Below, in pieces: positions 47,466-59,770 of a DNA stretch of 64,000 nt. Origin of the DNA: Congeria kusceri. Taxonomy: Eukaryota > Mollusca > Bivalvia > Myida > Dreissenidae. The translations under genes and the position numbers were made by a program. The first letter of the stretch is position 1; each line of letters starts with the position of its first letter. The notes under the pieces were generated by a model. It saw nothing but the letters and a program-made list of their open reading frames with translations, was not told the origin of the DNA and did not search any database. The stretch covers positions 50,962,181 through 51,026,180 of the forward strand of contig CM051025.1 in the NCBI GenBank assembly GCA_027627225.1, read 5' to 3'.

Positions 47466-48659
47466 GTTGTATTCTTATTTTCATAAAGAAGTATTGAAAA
47501 TACATGAAAATAAACATCAAAAATGGAATCTACAGAAAAAACTCTATTGGCATGTCAATTTTTATTAAAATATCTTTAAAAATGAAAAAGTTATGAAGAA
47601 AAGATCTTAATTGTGTTTCACTTTCGGGTCCGCGACTGCCTGATATTTCTTATCAGTTGTATAGAGAAAATTCCAGGAAATTCACAAATTGTGCATTCTT
47701 CTTTTCTCCATAACTTTTTTATTAATAAAGATATCTTAAAAATTTAAAAAGCTTTAAAGAAGAGAATATTTAAAGAATAATTGTATGTAATAATTATACT
47801 GAAAAACTATTTTTTTTAAATCACTTGGGGTTGCTAATGTTATACATCGCTCAGGTAGACAAGTACCGGTATTGTACACCACTTGGTTGTCAGCAAGCTA
47901 CACGTGGAAATCGTGCAACATAATTTTCCCGCCGTTAGTCGGCGTCAGAACAAAGAAACCACAGGAGAATGAAATAACGTTGTAATAATGTTGCGTGTTG
48001 TTCAATGCTTTTGTTTGGATGACGTCATTTACTACAAAATGGGAATTGGATTATCTGTTACTATTCACACGCGGTGTTTGTTATGATTTTGTTAAGTGCG
48101 GAAATGGAGAATAATTGATCAGTGTATCATTTTGTTTTAATTTTAAATTAATTGTCAGTTCTAAGGTCAAACATCGCAATTAAGCAAACAGCAAATATTC
48201 AAAGCCTGAATATAAGTTCCCTTTCAGTACGTAAATGGTAATAACTCTGAATGACTGTAAATTCTAGTGTAAACCGGTTGATCATATCGCCCAGTGTGCA
48301 CTCGCTTTCTTGGTTCCCGACAGCCTTTGCTAATAACAGATTTACTTTGAAAGCAAGTAAGCGAAGTCGGGAACCGCAATTGGAATAACCTTAGCAGATT
48401 GGTTGATTGATTAACACAATGCCAGGTCAGTGATTTGTAACAAACTTTCTCACGCTGTCTACAGATCGATTATGGATGATTGTAGTATCGTTATCTCCAC
48501 AATCAGATAAACCATGGCAGTAGTGGGCATAAGATTAGAAGAATAAGCATTAGTATTGAAAATTTTCTGCGATTTTGATTTCGCTTTGAAAAGATCACAG
48601 GGCGAAGTCAGACACCATACGGCGACGATTTCGTCCATGTCGCCCTCTAGGATAATCCC

Positions 48660-50165
48660 TGAATAGCTTAATCCATTCTGGAGTTAGGGAGTGGAAACAA
48701 AAAGTTGAGAAACTTACTGAAAAGCTGTAACCTGTCCATATACATGTAGCTTATATATAAAATTTCTAAGTGTAAAAAGGCCCATAATTTTGACAAATTT
48801 CAAACTTAAGTTATCAAAATTGGCCCATGAGTTCATTTTAATATAGGGAATATGTGGTCTAAGTTTGAATGAAATCCATTATGCCATTCCTGAGAAACCA
48901 GCTTATCGAAAAACTTTAACCTGTCCATGTAGCTTATATGTAAAATTTCTAAGTGTAAAAAGGCCCATAATTTTGACAAATTTAAAACTAGAGTTCCCAC
49001 ACTTGACCTATAGGCTCATAACGGGTGCCCAGTCGCCCAATGCGACTAAAAAAATCGCTGGGCTTCTGAAATTTTCAAGTGATTCGCCCAGCTGGCGATC
49101 GAAAACTGCTGTATCGGCAAAAAAATCCCCGACTTTCATAATACTAATCCAGTTTGGACAGGTTTCTCGCGTTAATATCGCTACTGTTATTGACACCTGT
49201 GTTGTCGACAAACAATGACTTTACTCGCTCAACATCAAAGTGTACTAGGTTGATCAGCTTATATCGCACGTGCCACCTTTGAATGCTGTAATAAGCACTC
49301 AAATTATTTTTAAGCTAAGGGTCGTGAAAAACGTGCTACACGCCGTCCACGCGGAGGGTGTAAACAGTTTGACCTATTTAAACGACAATAACGTTATCAA
49401 TACGATGTAAAGTTCTCCTATTGCTGTTTAGAGAAACTGTTAATGGTGTCAACACAACTAAGCAACAATATGCGATATAGGTGCAACTGCACATCGTTCG
49501 CGTTACAGATACCTCACTTTGTTTGCACTACGAAATCTTTATACATAAGTACATGTAAAGATTTCACAGTTCTTTGCGCTACGAAGTAATTATCTCGCGG
49601 TCAGTACTCCCACGCTTTCCATGCAGATGATGTGACGTTGTGAATATCAGCATGATTTTTGCGTGCTTTTCTAGCAAAAACACGGGTTTAACATGAAATA
49701 CATATGCATACTAAATGCAAATGGAATTTGTGTGCATGTCTTGCGAACAGTTAAATTCGAATAGATGTTTCGTATTTCGATTTTATTATACACCTTGTCA
49801 TACCGTAGTTTGATATTAATTACACACAACTGGATAATGTTTTTATATTTAGTTTAACTATTTTTATGTGTGGATTTAACTCATTGTGGATGTTAACAAA
49901 TATGAAAAGGGTGAGTAAATGACGTTTGCTTTTTGGGGTCGCAAAAATTGTCTATAAATTATAGAATGATATATGAATAGCCTGACATCTCGCAAGTAAT
50001 ATATCACGATCGGTCTATATCGCGATCGTGATCCACGGACTACGCAAATTGCGATATAATGGAGCTGCAGAGTATTATTTTTTTAACGGATAATTAAATG
50101 TTGGGCTACCACATTTTTTCAGCTGGGCCCCTAGATTTCAAAAGTAAGGGGCCCAGGCGGCAAGT
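48660..50165. repeat. Interspersed repeats, mixed
   Basis: 48660-49020 has two units sharing AAGTGTAAAAAGGCCCATAA, AATTTTGACAAATTT and TCTAAGTTTGAATGAAATCC, also found at 21640-21840. From 49020 a G+C-richer unit (CCCAGTCGCCCAATGCGACT) begins and leads into sequence (49200-49800) similar to 52130-52700, including CTTTCCATGCAGATGA and a GGTTTAACATGAAATAC-like block. The open frames on both strands at 48865-49218 are in repeat sequence; no protein recognised. Confidence 0.6.
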
Positions 50166-50449
50166 AAGGAAAAAAAGTTATTCTGTATCCATGTAGTCTA
50201 TGTTTTCGGTCATATTCGTGAATATGAATTCATATTCCGTATTTAGTTGGACCGTACAGAAACTTCCGAACTTTAGAGAGAAGCGCCACCTGATGTAATA
50301 ATATAGCATTGGTCATTATGACATTCTGTATTCGTTACATACATGCAATGTTTATATATTGTACATTTTTTGTTTGTTGTATTTAAAGACTGTTTAAAGA
50401 TGCTTTATAATTTATAAGGATGCAATAATGTAGTATGCAGCAATAAAAC

Positions 50450-50625
50450 GTCAGTTGGAAGAGAAGGAAGAATAGCAAGAATGTCAAGAAAAGGAACGTT
50501 TGGAAGAGAAGGAAGAAGTAGAAGACTGTCAAGAAAAGGAACATTTGGAAGAGAATGAAGAAAAGAAACATTTGGAAGAGAAGGAAGAACAGCAAGAATG
50601 TCAAGAAGCAGAACTAATTTCTAAA
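50450..50625 (+). repeat. GA-rich minisatellite with Glu/Lys coding look
   Basis: Units of about 45-60 bp carry TTGGAAGAGAAGGAAGAA, TGTCAAGAAAAGGAAC. In one frame this reads LEEKEE-x-x-x-CQEKE repeatedly, but an in-frame TAG lies near the start and there are no splice sites or start context. Probably simple-sequence expansion; a degraded coiled-coil exon is the alternative. Confidence 0.6.
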
Positions 50626-50935
50626 ATAATACTGTTCCATATACGTACGTATGTACAGTTGGACAAGAGCAATACTTTTTTAATGCCTCCCAATTTGTGG
50701 GGGCATAAAATCATATCCAACCACATCTTATTATTTGCATAACTATGCATTTAATAATTAGTTACTTTAGACAGTGATTAACAAAATTAATCGTGTTCTT
50801 TTTCCTTTCCACATACTACCAGCATGTTCAATAACAACAAATGTGTACAGTTGTATTTTTTAAAGAACTATACCAACTAAAAACTTCATGGAAGACAATG
50901 TTTACTTCCAAAACAAATGTTGGAGAGCTACTCAC

Positions 50936-50990
50936 TTTGTTTTGTCTGTAAAGTTTTTTCACAGGTCTCTTTCTGGCTGTTTGCAGTTGC
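50936..50990 (-). CDS. GOLM1: GOLM1/GOLM2-like gene, exon 2 (coiled coil)
   Basis: The acceptor ATATTTTTAG ends at 50991; the donor GTGAGT starts at 50935. The 55-nt exon begins in phase 0 after exon 1 and reads ATANSQKETCEKTLQTKQ plus one base. The C-E-K-x-L-x-x-K pattern resembles the CEE/CED blocks in the stems of vertebrate GOLM1 and CASC4. The short size means it depends on phase and splice consensus for support; both fit. Confidence 0.82.
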
Positions 50991-52865
50991 CTAAAAATAT
51001 ATTAAATGTTAGATAGTTGAAGTAAGTCACATTAAATGTTACAATTTGTGGGCATGATTTGGGAATATCGCATTATGCAATGTGTTGCGCCAATAATATA
51101 TAGGGAAAAAGATAAGTTGAATGTGAATATTCATAGAGTGGAATCAGGAAGTTGAAATGGGATCCTGGGTGCTACAATATTCTGGCATGTATTCATAAAC
51201 ATCTGAAGAACCTCCAAAGTTTTCATATACACAAGAGAAAACAAGAGGGACCTGATGGCCCAACCTGCTTACTGGACAATGCGTAAGAACTTAATGACCT
51301 AACTGAAAAATTCAGGGGCAAGAACTCTGACTTAACATGTATCAAGTATTCTTTGGCATGCATTTTTTTTTCATGAAATAGCGGCAATTACTCCTTATAT
51401 TTTGGGCTAATTAAATTGTCAGAGACTTAATGGTCATGCAATCTGTGAAAATTTGCTCAAGTTTGGAACAAACATGTAGCCTCTATCTTTATATTGCACA
51501 CAGATAAAACTGTTTATGTCAGATGGGAAGTGTACGTGATGTACTCGTTGCCAATGCCGCAATGAGTAACTTGTGCTAAAAATGTGCCTACTACACCTTC
51601 AAGATATTTATTATTCACAATTCGAGCAGTTCTAACAATGGTAGCCAAGTGATTATTTGTCAGTGTCCTGTGTTCACACATAATCACATTCAATCAAAGA
51701 TGAGTGAAATAGTTATGGCTCTGTAGAGATTGGCCTGTTAAAATGAAATTTTTATCATGCTTGTTTTGCAATCATAAATGTATTACTGTGATGTTCTACA
51801 AGCTGACTACTTTTTCAGACTTCCCGAAAACTTTCGGTCCAAAGGACATGACTGGCCAATTTTGAGTGGGTCCGATATTCATTTACCAAGAATCAGTCCA
51901 ACCGTCCGACAGCTTTTTCAAGACTTATTCCTATATGTAACTGGATAAAAAATACCTTACATAGGAGCAACTGAATACAGCTCTGCTATATAGTGATCCA
52001 CATTTTGGGACAAGTGGATCATTCTTTAATGATTATCGTATTACCCCAAAGGCCGTAAATAAATCCCGTTTGTTTCAGATTTTCGGGCCTTCATTGCTAC
52101 TTTTTTATTTAAACTAATGATATTCGACAAACAATAATACAACCCCTGCAACATCGAAGTGAAAGAGTTTGACATCACCAGCTTACATTCTGCAATGTCC
52201 TTTCACTAATATCGCTTTAATTAGCAGCCCAAACAACTGCGGGTCGTGAAAAACATATACGACAACAAAATTATCAATACCGCGTTACTGCTTTCGCGTT
52301 TTAAAAGAAAATAATTGGGGTCTACAAAAGATCTAGAGACTAGGCCGAGTAAAAATATGCCATATATAATTTGCACATCCTTTGCCATTTTATAGACACC
52401 TAATTGTTTTGTGCTACAAAACTTTTATACAAAAGTAAAGACTTCACAGTTCAAAATTTTTATATCATCGTCAATACGTCCATGCTTTCCATGCGGATGA
52501 CGTTGTGATTGTCAGCATAATATTTGCGGGCTTTTTTTAGCAAACCACCGGTTTTACATGAACAACATGTGCATACTAAACGTAAATAGAGTATGTGTGA
52601 ATGTCTCGTGCACAGTAAAATTCGGATAGGTGTTTCATTTTCGATTTGCATTGTCATATTGTAGTTGATTAATGTATTAATAACATATATTTTATATTTT
52701 ATGTTATGGATGTTAACTCCAGCCTCTTTCTGACCTTTTTAGGAAAAAGAACCTGGTTTGAAATTGGGAATTTCTTAGCGTAAAATTTGCCATATTAGGA
52801 AAAGAATGTGCAAATAAATAATGTTGTCAGTATAAATTTCCATTAAATTGTTGATAAAATAGCAA

Positions 52866-54161
52866 CAGGGGTTTCCTTAAGACTTTAAATTTCAAGAGTC
52901 AATGACTCTTGGGATCAAATTCTCACAAGTCAAAATCAAATTCCCCAAGAGTCAGATATAAACCTTCAAGAGTCAATGCTTTTTGGGTAGTATCCATTCG
53001 TTTTCCTTCTTTTTATTATTATTTATATTAATTTATTATTTTTACTTTATAATTTAAATAATATTATTTTATAAATTATTATTTTTATTAACTTTTTTTT
53101 AGATTTATTTAATTGTATTTTCTTATTATTATTATTGCTATATTATAATTATTATTATTGTAATTATTATTATATCTATTATTAGTATAATTCATTACTA
53201 ATATTATTGTTATTATTAATTACGATGATTATTATTATTATAATTATTAAGACGATTGTAGCATATTCTTTATATACTAAAGATACCACTGATTTTTTTT
53301 TACAAAATCGCATATCATGTAAAACAATAAAACATAGGCTTTCCTTCCTTGAAAAAATATATGTAGTTTTGGTCCGAAAATATTGTTTTACTGTTACAAA
53401 ATATATTAATAAATTGCAATATAATAATTATTCAAATGCTAAAGATCGCAAAGTTTTAGCACTACAAGTTTTTGTTCCCAGATGACATGTATATATTTTG
53501 TAAAGCACATGGTTGATACAAACACACGTTCCATGCGTGGAACGTGACTTCATTTGTGTCAGCATAACTTTTGAGTGCTTTTCTACAAAACAAAGTATTT
53601 ACATGAAATACACAGACTATTAAAACAATGTGTTTATGACACTCGAACACTTAAATTGGATGATGGATATTTCGGATATAAGAAATGTTACGTAAAAGTC
53701 AGAATTTTTGCTGAAATCGCATTCCAAAGTTTGGAAATATTTTAATAATTTTACCCGAAATATAAAGGAAAGTAATTTAAAACAATGCCTTTATATTCAG
53801 GAACTTAACTAAATGTGGATAGGTCGATGGTTCATGTCATGAGAAGCGTATAGAACTATGAGTTTTAATTTTCTGAGCGACAAAACTCAGCTTAATGACG
53901 GTAACTTGACGGCTGATGGACAGCATCAATTTAAAGATTGACTCCGTCTCCAACCAATAATCCCCGAGTGTTTTATCAACTTTAACATAGCTGTTTGACT
54001 GATTGGGATAACCAGCCAGCCAAGTTGTACTGTATGACTCAAGTCCGGAAATGGCCCCGAGTCAAAGGTGACGCATGACGTAATAACCTCGCAAGTCAAA
54101 CAAGCGTATTTTGAAATTTCCAATTTCAAAACCTGGGAGCTTGGGTCAGAGGCAAGCCCTG
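52866..54161. mobile_element. CAGGG-ended element, copy A, about 1.3 kb
   Basis: Starts CAGGGGTTTCCTTAAGAC, then AGTCAAAATCAAATTCCCCA; ends GAGGCAAGCCCTG, an inverted match to the start. It shares its whole layout with copy B: AT-rich ATT region, AAATCGCATAT(C/A)ATGTA, TTTACATGAAATACACA, a TTTGACTGATTGGGATAA block. CAGGG ends suggest hAT-like, but no clear target duplication is visible. Confidence 0.7.
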
Positions 54162-54415
54162 AGCAGTATATATCTAGATGCCGTTAAATTTTTTAATGTT
54201 TTTAGCTTAAAATATTTCTTAATGACAGTGCCAAGCCATATTCTGTGGCTGAGGGGAATTTATTTTTTCAATTGGGAGAACCCCCCCCCCCATATTTTTC
54301 ATTGGGAATGGGTCAGCTATTCTGACCAGTAAGGCCAACCTTAAAAAATTGTTTGTTTGCAATTGCCTACCCAAGGTTGCTGGTAACGGGTACATGTACT
54401 TCCTACAGGGCTTTC

Positions 54416-55855
54416 CTTGTACTTTGGATTTCAAGACTCAAAATGACTCTTGGGGTCAAATTTTCAAGAGTCAAAATCAAGTTCCCCAAGAGTCAGATAT
54501 AAACCTTCAAGAGAAGATGCTTTCTGGGTAGTTTCCATTTGTTTTCTATCTTTTTATTATTATTTGTTTTAATTAATTATTTTTATTTTAAAATTTAATA
54601 TTATTTTAATTTATTATTTATTATTGTTTTATTAACTTATTATTTTCTCTTCAATTTCTTTAATTTTATTTTCTTCTTATTATTATTGTTATATTTTTTA
54701 TACTATTATTATTATTATATCTATTATTATTATTATAAAATCTATTATTATCATTTATTATTATTATAATTATTCAGACGATTTTAGAATATTCTTTACA
54801 TCATAAAAATACCACTGACATTTTTTTCACGAAATCGCATATAATGTACAACAATAAAACAGGCTTTCCTTCCTAAAAAAATATACGTAGTTACAGTCTG
54901 CAAATATTGTTTTACTGTTACAAAGTATATAAATAAACTGCAATAAAATAATTATTCAAATGCTGAAGATCGCTATGTTTTTGAACTACAAACGTTTTAT
55001 AAAAAAAGAAAAGATTTCAAAGTTCTTGCATCAAAGTTTTTATTCCCAGATGACATGTATATATATTTGGTCGATACACGAACGCTTTCCATGTGTGGAA
55101 CGTGACGTCGTTTGTGTCAGCATAACTTTCACACACTTCTCTAGAAAACAAAGGATTTACATGAAATACACAAAAAAATGTATTTATGACACTCGAACAC
55201 TAAAATTGGATGTAAGATATTTCGGATATAAGAAATGTAACGTAAGTCAGATTTTTCGCTGAAATCTGATTTCAAATTTTGGAAATATATTAACAATTTT
55301 ACCCGAGATATAAAGGAAAGTAATTTAAAACAATGCCTTTATATTTAGGAACTAAACTAAATGTGGATATTATCAACAACGGAAGCGGTGAGTAAATTGT
55401 GTTTTAAACGTTTAATGGTCGGGATTAAACATACTCTGACGAACTCATGTACATTAACTAAAGTGTGGATACATGTGTATTACGCAGATAGGTTGATTGT
55501 TCACGTCATTGGAAGCGTATATAATTGCACATAGTAGTTGGTCAATATAGATTTTTCTGAGCAACAAAACTCCGCCTAATGGGCGGAGGTACACAGAACT
55601 TGATCGCTGATGGACAGCGTCTATTTAAAGTTGACTCAGCCTACAACCAATAATCGCCGAGTGTTTTATCAATTTTAACATTGCTGTTTGACTGATTGGG
55701 ATAATCAGCCAGCCGAGTTATACTGTATGACACAAGCCCGGAAATTGCCCGTTGTCAATGGTGACGCATGAAGTAATGACCTCACGAGTCAAACAAGCAG
55801 TTTTTGAAATTTCCACGCGTCAAAACCCGGGAGCTCGGGTCAAAGGAAAGCCCTG
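54416..55855. mobile_element. CAGGG-ended element, copy B, about 1.44 kb
   Basis: Starts CAGGGCTTTCCTTGTAC and ends GGTCAAAGGAAAGCCCTG, a 13-bp inverted repeat. It lies in the same orientation only about 250 bp from copy A and is clearly diverged from it. The open frame at 54960-55262 spans non-conserved element sequence and is not recognised. Confidence 0.72.
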
Positions 55856-56315
55856 GGCAGGTGGGATTTTTTAATTTTTTGGAAAAAAAGAGTAAATTTA
55901 TTAATGATCCATTTAGTGCGTCAAAATATAACATATAACACAGACATTGCTATTAATAATATAATCAAGTGTCTGCTGATATACTCGAGTTTGCTAGCAA
56001 TCATCTTTAATTAGACTATGACTGCTAACAGTTTTCACAAGTTTGATAAAACATGATTAGAATTGCATTTTGATATGGCCAATCATAACCAAGGGTTTAG
56101 CTGATACAGTTAATTTATTAACCCAATGGAAAACAACCGAAATGAAAGAAGAGTGAGCTTTTTATTTAACCCAAACAAAAAATAGAATAATAGGATTGAA
56201 CAATGAAAAAAACTTTTGAGTTGGGACCTTTTCGTCTGGTAGGTAGGCTATGGCAAACAAAGTTAATGTTAATTCTGGCCCAAGTCTTATAGAAAAAGGC
56301 CTGTAACAACAATGT

Positions 56316-57264
56316 AGTGTTTAATCTAGAAGGCAGAGGGGCATGGCGCTTGAAAAGTAATATTTCAAACCAATTATAATACTTTATATTAATTTTACCT
56401 TTGATGATTATTTGAGCCCAATTATGAACACATTTTAATTTTCCATTATTCTTACTTCTTCTTATTACTAATTTATATTATTACAAGATCATACAATTTA
56501 TGTATTTATTATTCAATGTGAAAATTGGGCAATCATACATGAACACTTATTGACAACTGACAAACTAAAACTATTTATGGGCAAGTCATGTTTATTAATG
56601 GTAAAATACTGTTGTTGCTGTTGATGATGACATAGATACTAATATTTTTATTAATGGTGAAAAGCTTAAGTCAAGATTGGAAATTTGGAAAACAAACAGT
56701 AAAATTCAAATTGAAATGATGTATCCGTATATGTATGTTCGAAACAATAGCCAGTTTGCAAATTTTTTTTTTTTCAGGGATTTTTATTTATGGTTGGAAG
56801 AAATATCGTATACACATTTTGTTTATATATAGAGATTAAAGACCACATTGAGTCTACATTTCTATGAATTCTGCCCTTTGTTATAATGTTTATAATAAAA
56901 TGGACAAAACAAAAACATGTTATAAATTGCATATTCAAACGAGGCTGTTAAAAGCAGACAATTTACGCTCATTTTTGTAACAAAATCAGCAAGTTTTATT
57001 GTATCTGGACATAAACTCGTGAACTGAATTACCCTACAGCTAATCTTATCTGAATTACCCTACAGCTAATCTTATCTGAATTACGTTACAGCTAATCTTA
57101 TCAGTTGGTCACATAATTATTTACCATAACATGCCATCACAAAGGGCAATACAGTCTATAGATAAGAGGGCACGCGGCGCTAATTGCCTTTGTAAAGGGC
57201 AGGGTGGCGGATCAATAAAGGGGTGTGGCGCGGCGCCGCGCTGATTAGGCCTGGATAAAACACT
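56316..57264. mobile_element. TIR transposon, second copy of the AGTGTTTTATCCAGG family, 949 bp
   Basis: Starts AGTGTTTAATCTAGAAGGCA, GAGGGGCATGGCGC; ends GGCCTGGATAAAACACT. ACAATG lies just outside both ends (one base apart on the left), a possible target duplication. Near the right end GCGCGGCGCCGCGC and repeated GGGCA blocks are shared with the copy ending at 21391. Confidence 0.7.
57035..57100 (+). repeat. Three copies of a 26-bp unit
   Basis: TGAATTACCCTACAGCTAAT plus CTTATC occurs three times, the last with GTTACA for CCTACA. It lies inside the 56316-57264 element. Confidence 0.85.
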
Positions 57265-58499
57265 ACAATGAAAAAGGCAAGCAAATTATGTTTCAAGATC
57301 ATGAAAATACACTAGTGTATACATGCATATTATAGACTATATGCCTAATTACCATAATTTCGTGGGTTACCATAATTTCGTGGCCGTTTAAAACTAATAG
57401 AATTTTCGCTCGTGCATCCGAAAACATTGTCCGAATTACTATAACTGTTAAGTGAATTGTATATTTTGCAGTATCTGAAAAGGAAATCCCATTAAATGTC
57501 AACCAGTAAGTGACTTGGTCATCTAAATCACCAATTAAGGACATTAAATACATAAATTATTCACTACCGTACAACTATTTTGGAATTAATTTCATGAAAT
57601 TTCGTTCTAAAAAATCGTATATTTAGAACAGTTTTCGAAGAATAATTGCATGTATGATTATCTCCCTTGTGTTTATTTCTCACTGGTATTTTGCTATTTT
57701 TGGTAAAAAAAAATACATAAACAATCCCCCTTTCTTAAATTTGACTGACATTTTCAAACTTTTAACTTGAAGTTACCATTCCTACCCACGATTCGTGAAC
57801 GTGCAATTTTATCATTTATTTAATATTTACAAACAATAACTAACACAATAGAAATATTTATAGATTCATGAAGCCTACTAAACCTGCACAACGAAAATTG
57901 AACAAGTGTGTAGATTTCGTCAGGCCTATATTGTTACCTTTTAAAACATATGATAAGGACTGCGTATTTATAATGATAAAATTTTCAAAAACACTTGTTT
58001 TCATTAAGATTTTCGTTCTTTGATCAGCACAGGCTCCAGCACAAACAAAGTGAAACTAAATTGATGCTGTAAACACTCTTTTCCAACCAAAGTAGGCCAG
58101 CCAATCAGAACCCACGAAATTATGAGAAGCTTCCAGATGATACAGATCAGTAAGGTCAGGTACAGTAACATAACATATACATGAAATAGCAACAACAATC
58201 GGTATTTTAATTACTTTGTTTGCAAAGAGCACATTGCAAATTTTGTTTTATCCAACTCAGAGGTGAGATGACTTAATGTATTAACGCGCATGCACCACAA
58301 TTGTAAATAAGACCCACGAAATTAGGGTGACACGGCATACATACATGAAAGATTTTTCGGTCCGGTAAATTTCATTTCGGTCTGGCAAGGTTGTCAGACT
58401 TTTGAGTTTTCGAGAAGTCTGCTTTTTTTAATGTTTGTTCATGACGGATGACAAGCCATTATGGAAAATTAAGTATCGTGGAATTTTAAAGGTATTTAC

Positions 58500-58853
58500 C
58501 AACTGAGACTTCATATCTTTGATTTCCTGTTCCAATTTATTCTTTTCATATTCCAAATTTGAGCGTTCAGATTTCCCTGATGCTAACGCCTCTTTTTGCC
58601 TTCTTATTTCTTCTTCCAATTCTTTTACTTTATCAGAAATGGCATCACTTCGTTTTTCTGCTGATACTTTCTTAGCATTGACAAGTCTTAATTCGCTCTC
58701 CATGAGAGAAATTTCATTTGCTTGTTCGCCATTTCTTGCACGCAGCGACCAGTAGTTGAAACCTAGAATTATTATGGTTACAACGAGTCCGATGGCCAGG
58801 AAAGGTGGTGATTTTCCGCTTGGGCGCATGATTCCTATGCCATTTGCTGCCAT
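58500..58853 (-). CDS. GOLM1: GOLM1/GOLM2-like gene, exon 1: N-terminus, signal anchor and coiled-coil start
   Basis: 118 codons beginning MAANGIGIMRPSGKSPP, then a hydrophobic signal anchor (about residues 18-36) ending in the family motif GFNYW, then a charged heptad-rich coiled coil to the donor GTAAAT at 58499. Human GOLM1 has the same KSPP before the helix and LGFNYW at its end, so the assignment to the GOLM1/GOLM2 family is firm; which paralogue cannot be told, and invertebrates may have one gene. GOLM proteins are type II Golgi membrane proteins with a lumenal stem and acidic tail. The first ATG is chosen because the tail length matches GOLM1; Met9 is an alternative. An R-x-x-R furin site like that of human GOLM1 (RVRR) is not seen at the corresponding place. 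Confidence 0.96.
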
Positions 58854-58907
58854 GTAATAAAAAATTCAACACGAGCATCAACTAGAGATGACTTGTCAAA
58901 AACAGTT

Positions 58908-58916
58908 ACTTCCGGT
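58908..58916 (-). promoter_or_regulatory. GOLM1: ETS/GABP-type site upstream of GOLM start
   Basis: On the gene strand ACCGGAAGT lies 55-63 nt before the start codon, a good match to the ETS core found at many TATA-less animal promoters. No TATA box is evident nearby. Promoter role is inferred. Confidence 0.5.
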
Positions 58917-59664
58917 TGTGTGCAGCAATATAATATTTAGACGTGAGAACCGCAAACTTTCGACTCGCAAGAGAAAGGTTACATACTGTTATACTTTGCA
59001 TGATAGTGTAAACACAAATCTAAGCTCGGTGACTCTTATTTAGCTCTTTGAGCATTTAAATAATAATAATAATAATAATAAACATAAATAAATTCTTTTC
59101 GTATTTCATGTCTCATATTTTAAATGCAGTGTAGGCCATGGCCTATATATGATTACTTCTATTTTACGATAATTTTATTTCACGAGTACGCGAACTCATG
59201 TTTGCTAACAATGTTTTTGCTGGCTGGCAACTTTACCGAAAACGTTATAAACATATTTGCATGAAATTTTCTGTTTTAGTTGGAAATGGGCCAATAAAGA
59301 AATGATAAGATTCGGTTGTAATCTGGATCCAGAACTTTTTAAAAGGATTCATTCTTTACTGGTGTCGCAAACATTTAGTAGGCAAACATTAATGATATTA
59401 AGCTTTTATTGACTTCGACATGCATGATTAAAAATATTGAAATGCTCTCTACGTGGCATTATTTATTTGCAAAAAATAAAATGAAGGATTAAATACACCT
59501 TCATTAATTGAATTACATTACTTTCATATAAATTATCTTCTTCAAAGCCAACACAACGTCTCGGTAGAATATCAATAATGCAGGGATTCACAACATTTGC
59601 CTTATGTCAATGTTTATAGTAGGGATAACTTGTTTGTACTGGTTAAACTTGGTTGATTTCTACG

Positions 59665-59770
59665 ATTGTGTTCATCTGAGCCACCGGCTCGTTGGAACTT
59701 GACACGGGATCAGACCCTTCACCCATCCCCTGCTTCACATCCCAGGGGTCGCAGGTTCGAGTTCCTGCTT
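59665..59770 (+). mobile_element. tRNA-derived SINE-like sequence
   Basis: GCAGGTTCGAGTTCCTGC (59753-59770) is a B box set in a T-arm-like stem; CCGGCTCGTTGG upstream resembles an A box, at a spacing of about 65 nt. No intact tRNA cloverleaf. The body probably continues to about 60010. Confidence 0.5.

Larger units (their letters stand above)
41154..50935 (-). other. GOLM1: GOLM intron 2, about 9.8 kb
   Basis: Repeats occupy 41190-42560, 42935-43985, 44171-44965 and 48660-50165. A candidate plus-strand transcript lies at 45940-47465. A+T-rich stretches such as 42560-42930 and 47850-48240 show nothing. A small inverted pair GGTTCCCGAC/GTCGGGAACC is at 48311-48375. Confidence 0.6.
50991..58499 (-). 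other. GOLM1: GOLM intron 1, about 7.5 kb
   Basis: It holds a repeat at about 51240-51640 (ACAAGAGGGACCTGATGGCC head), a block at 52130-52700 similar to 49200-49800, two copies of a CAGGG-ended element (52866-54161 and 54416-55855), and a TIR transposon (56316-57264). ATT/TTA-rich low-complexity stretches occur at 53030-53250 and 54545-54780. No extra exon seen. Confidence 0.6.

Noticed and set aside
48865..49218. 117-residue plus-strand open frame and its minus-strand counterpart
   Set aside because: Half lies in a repeat also present at 21680-21840 and the other half in another interspersed repeat; no coherent protein.
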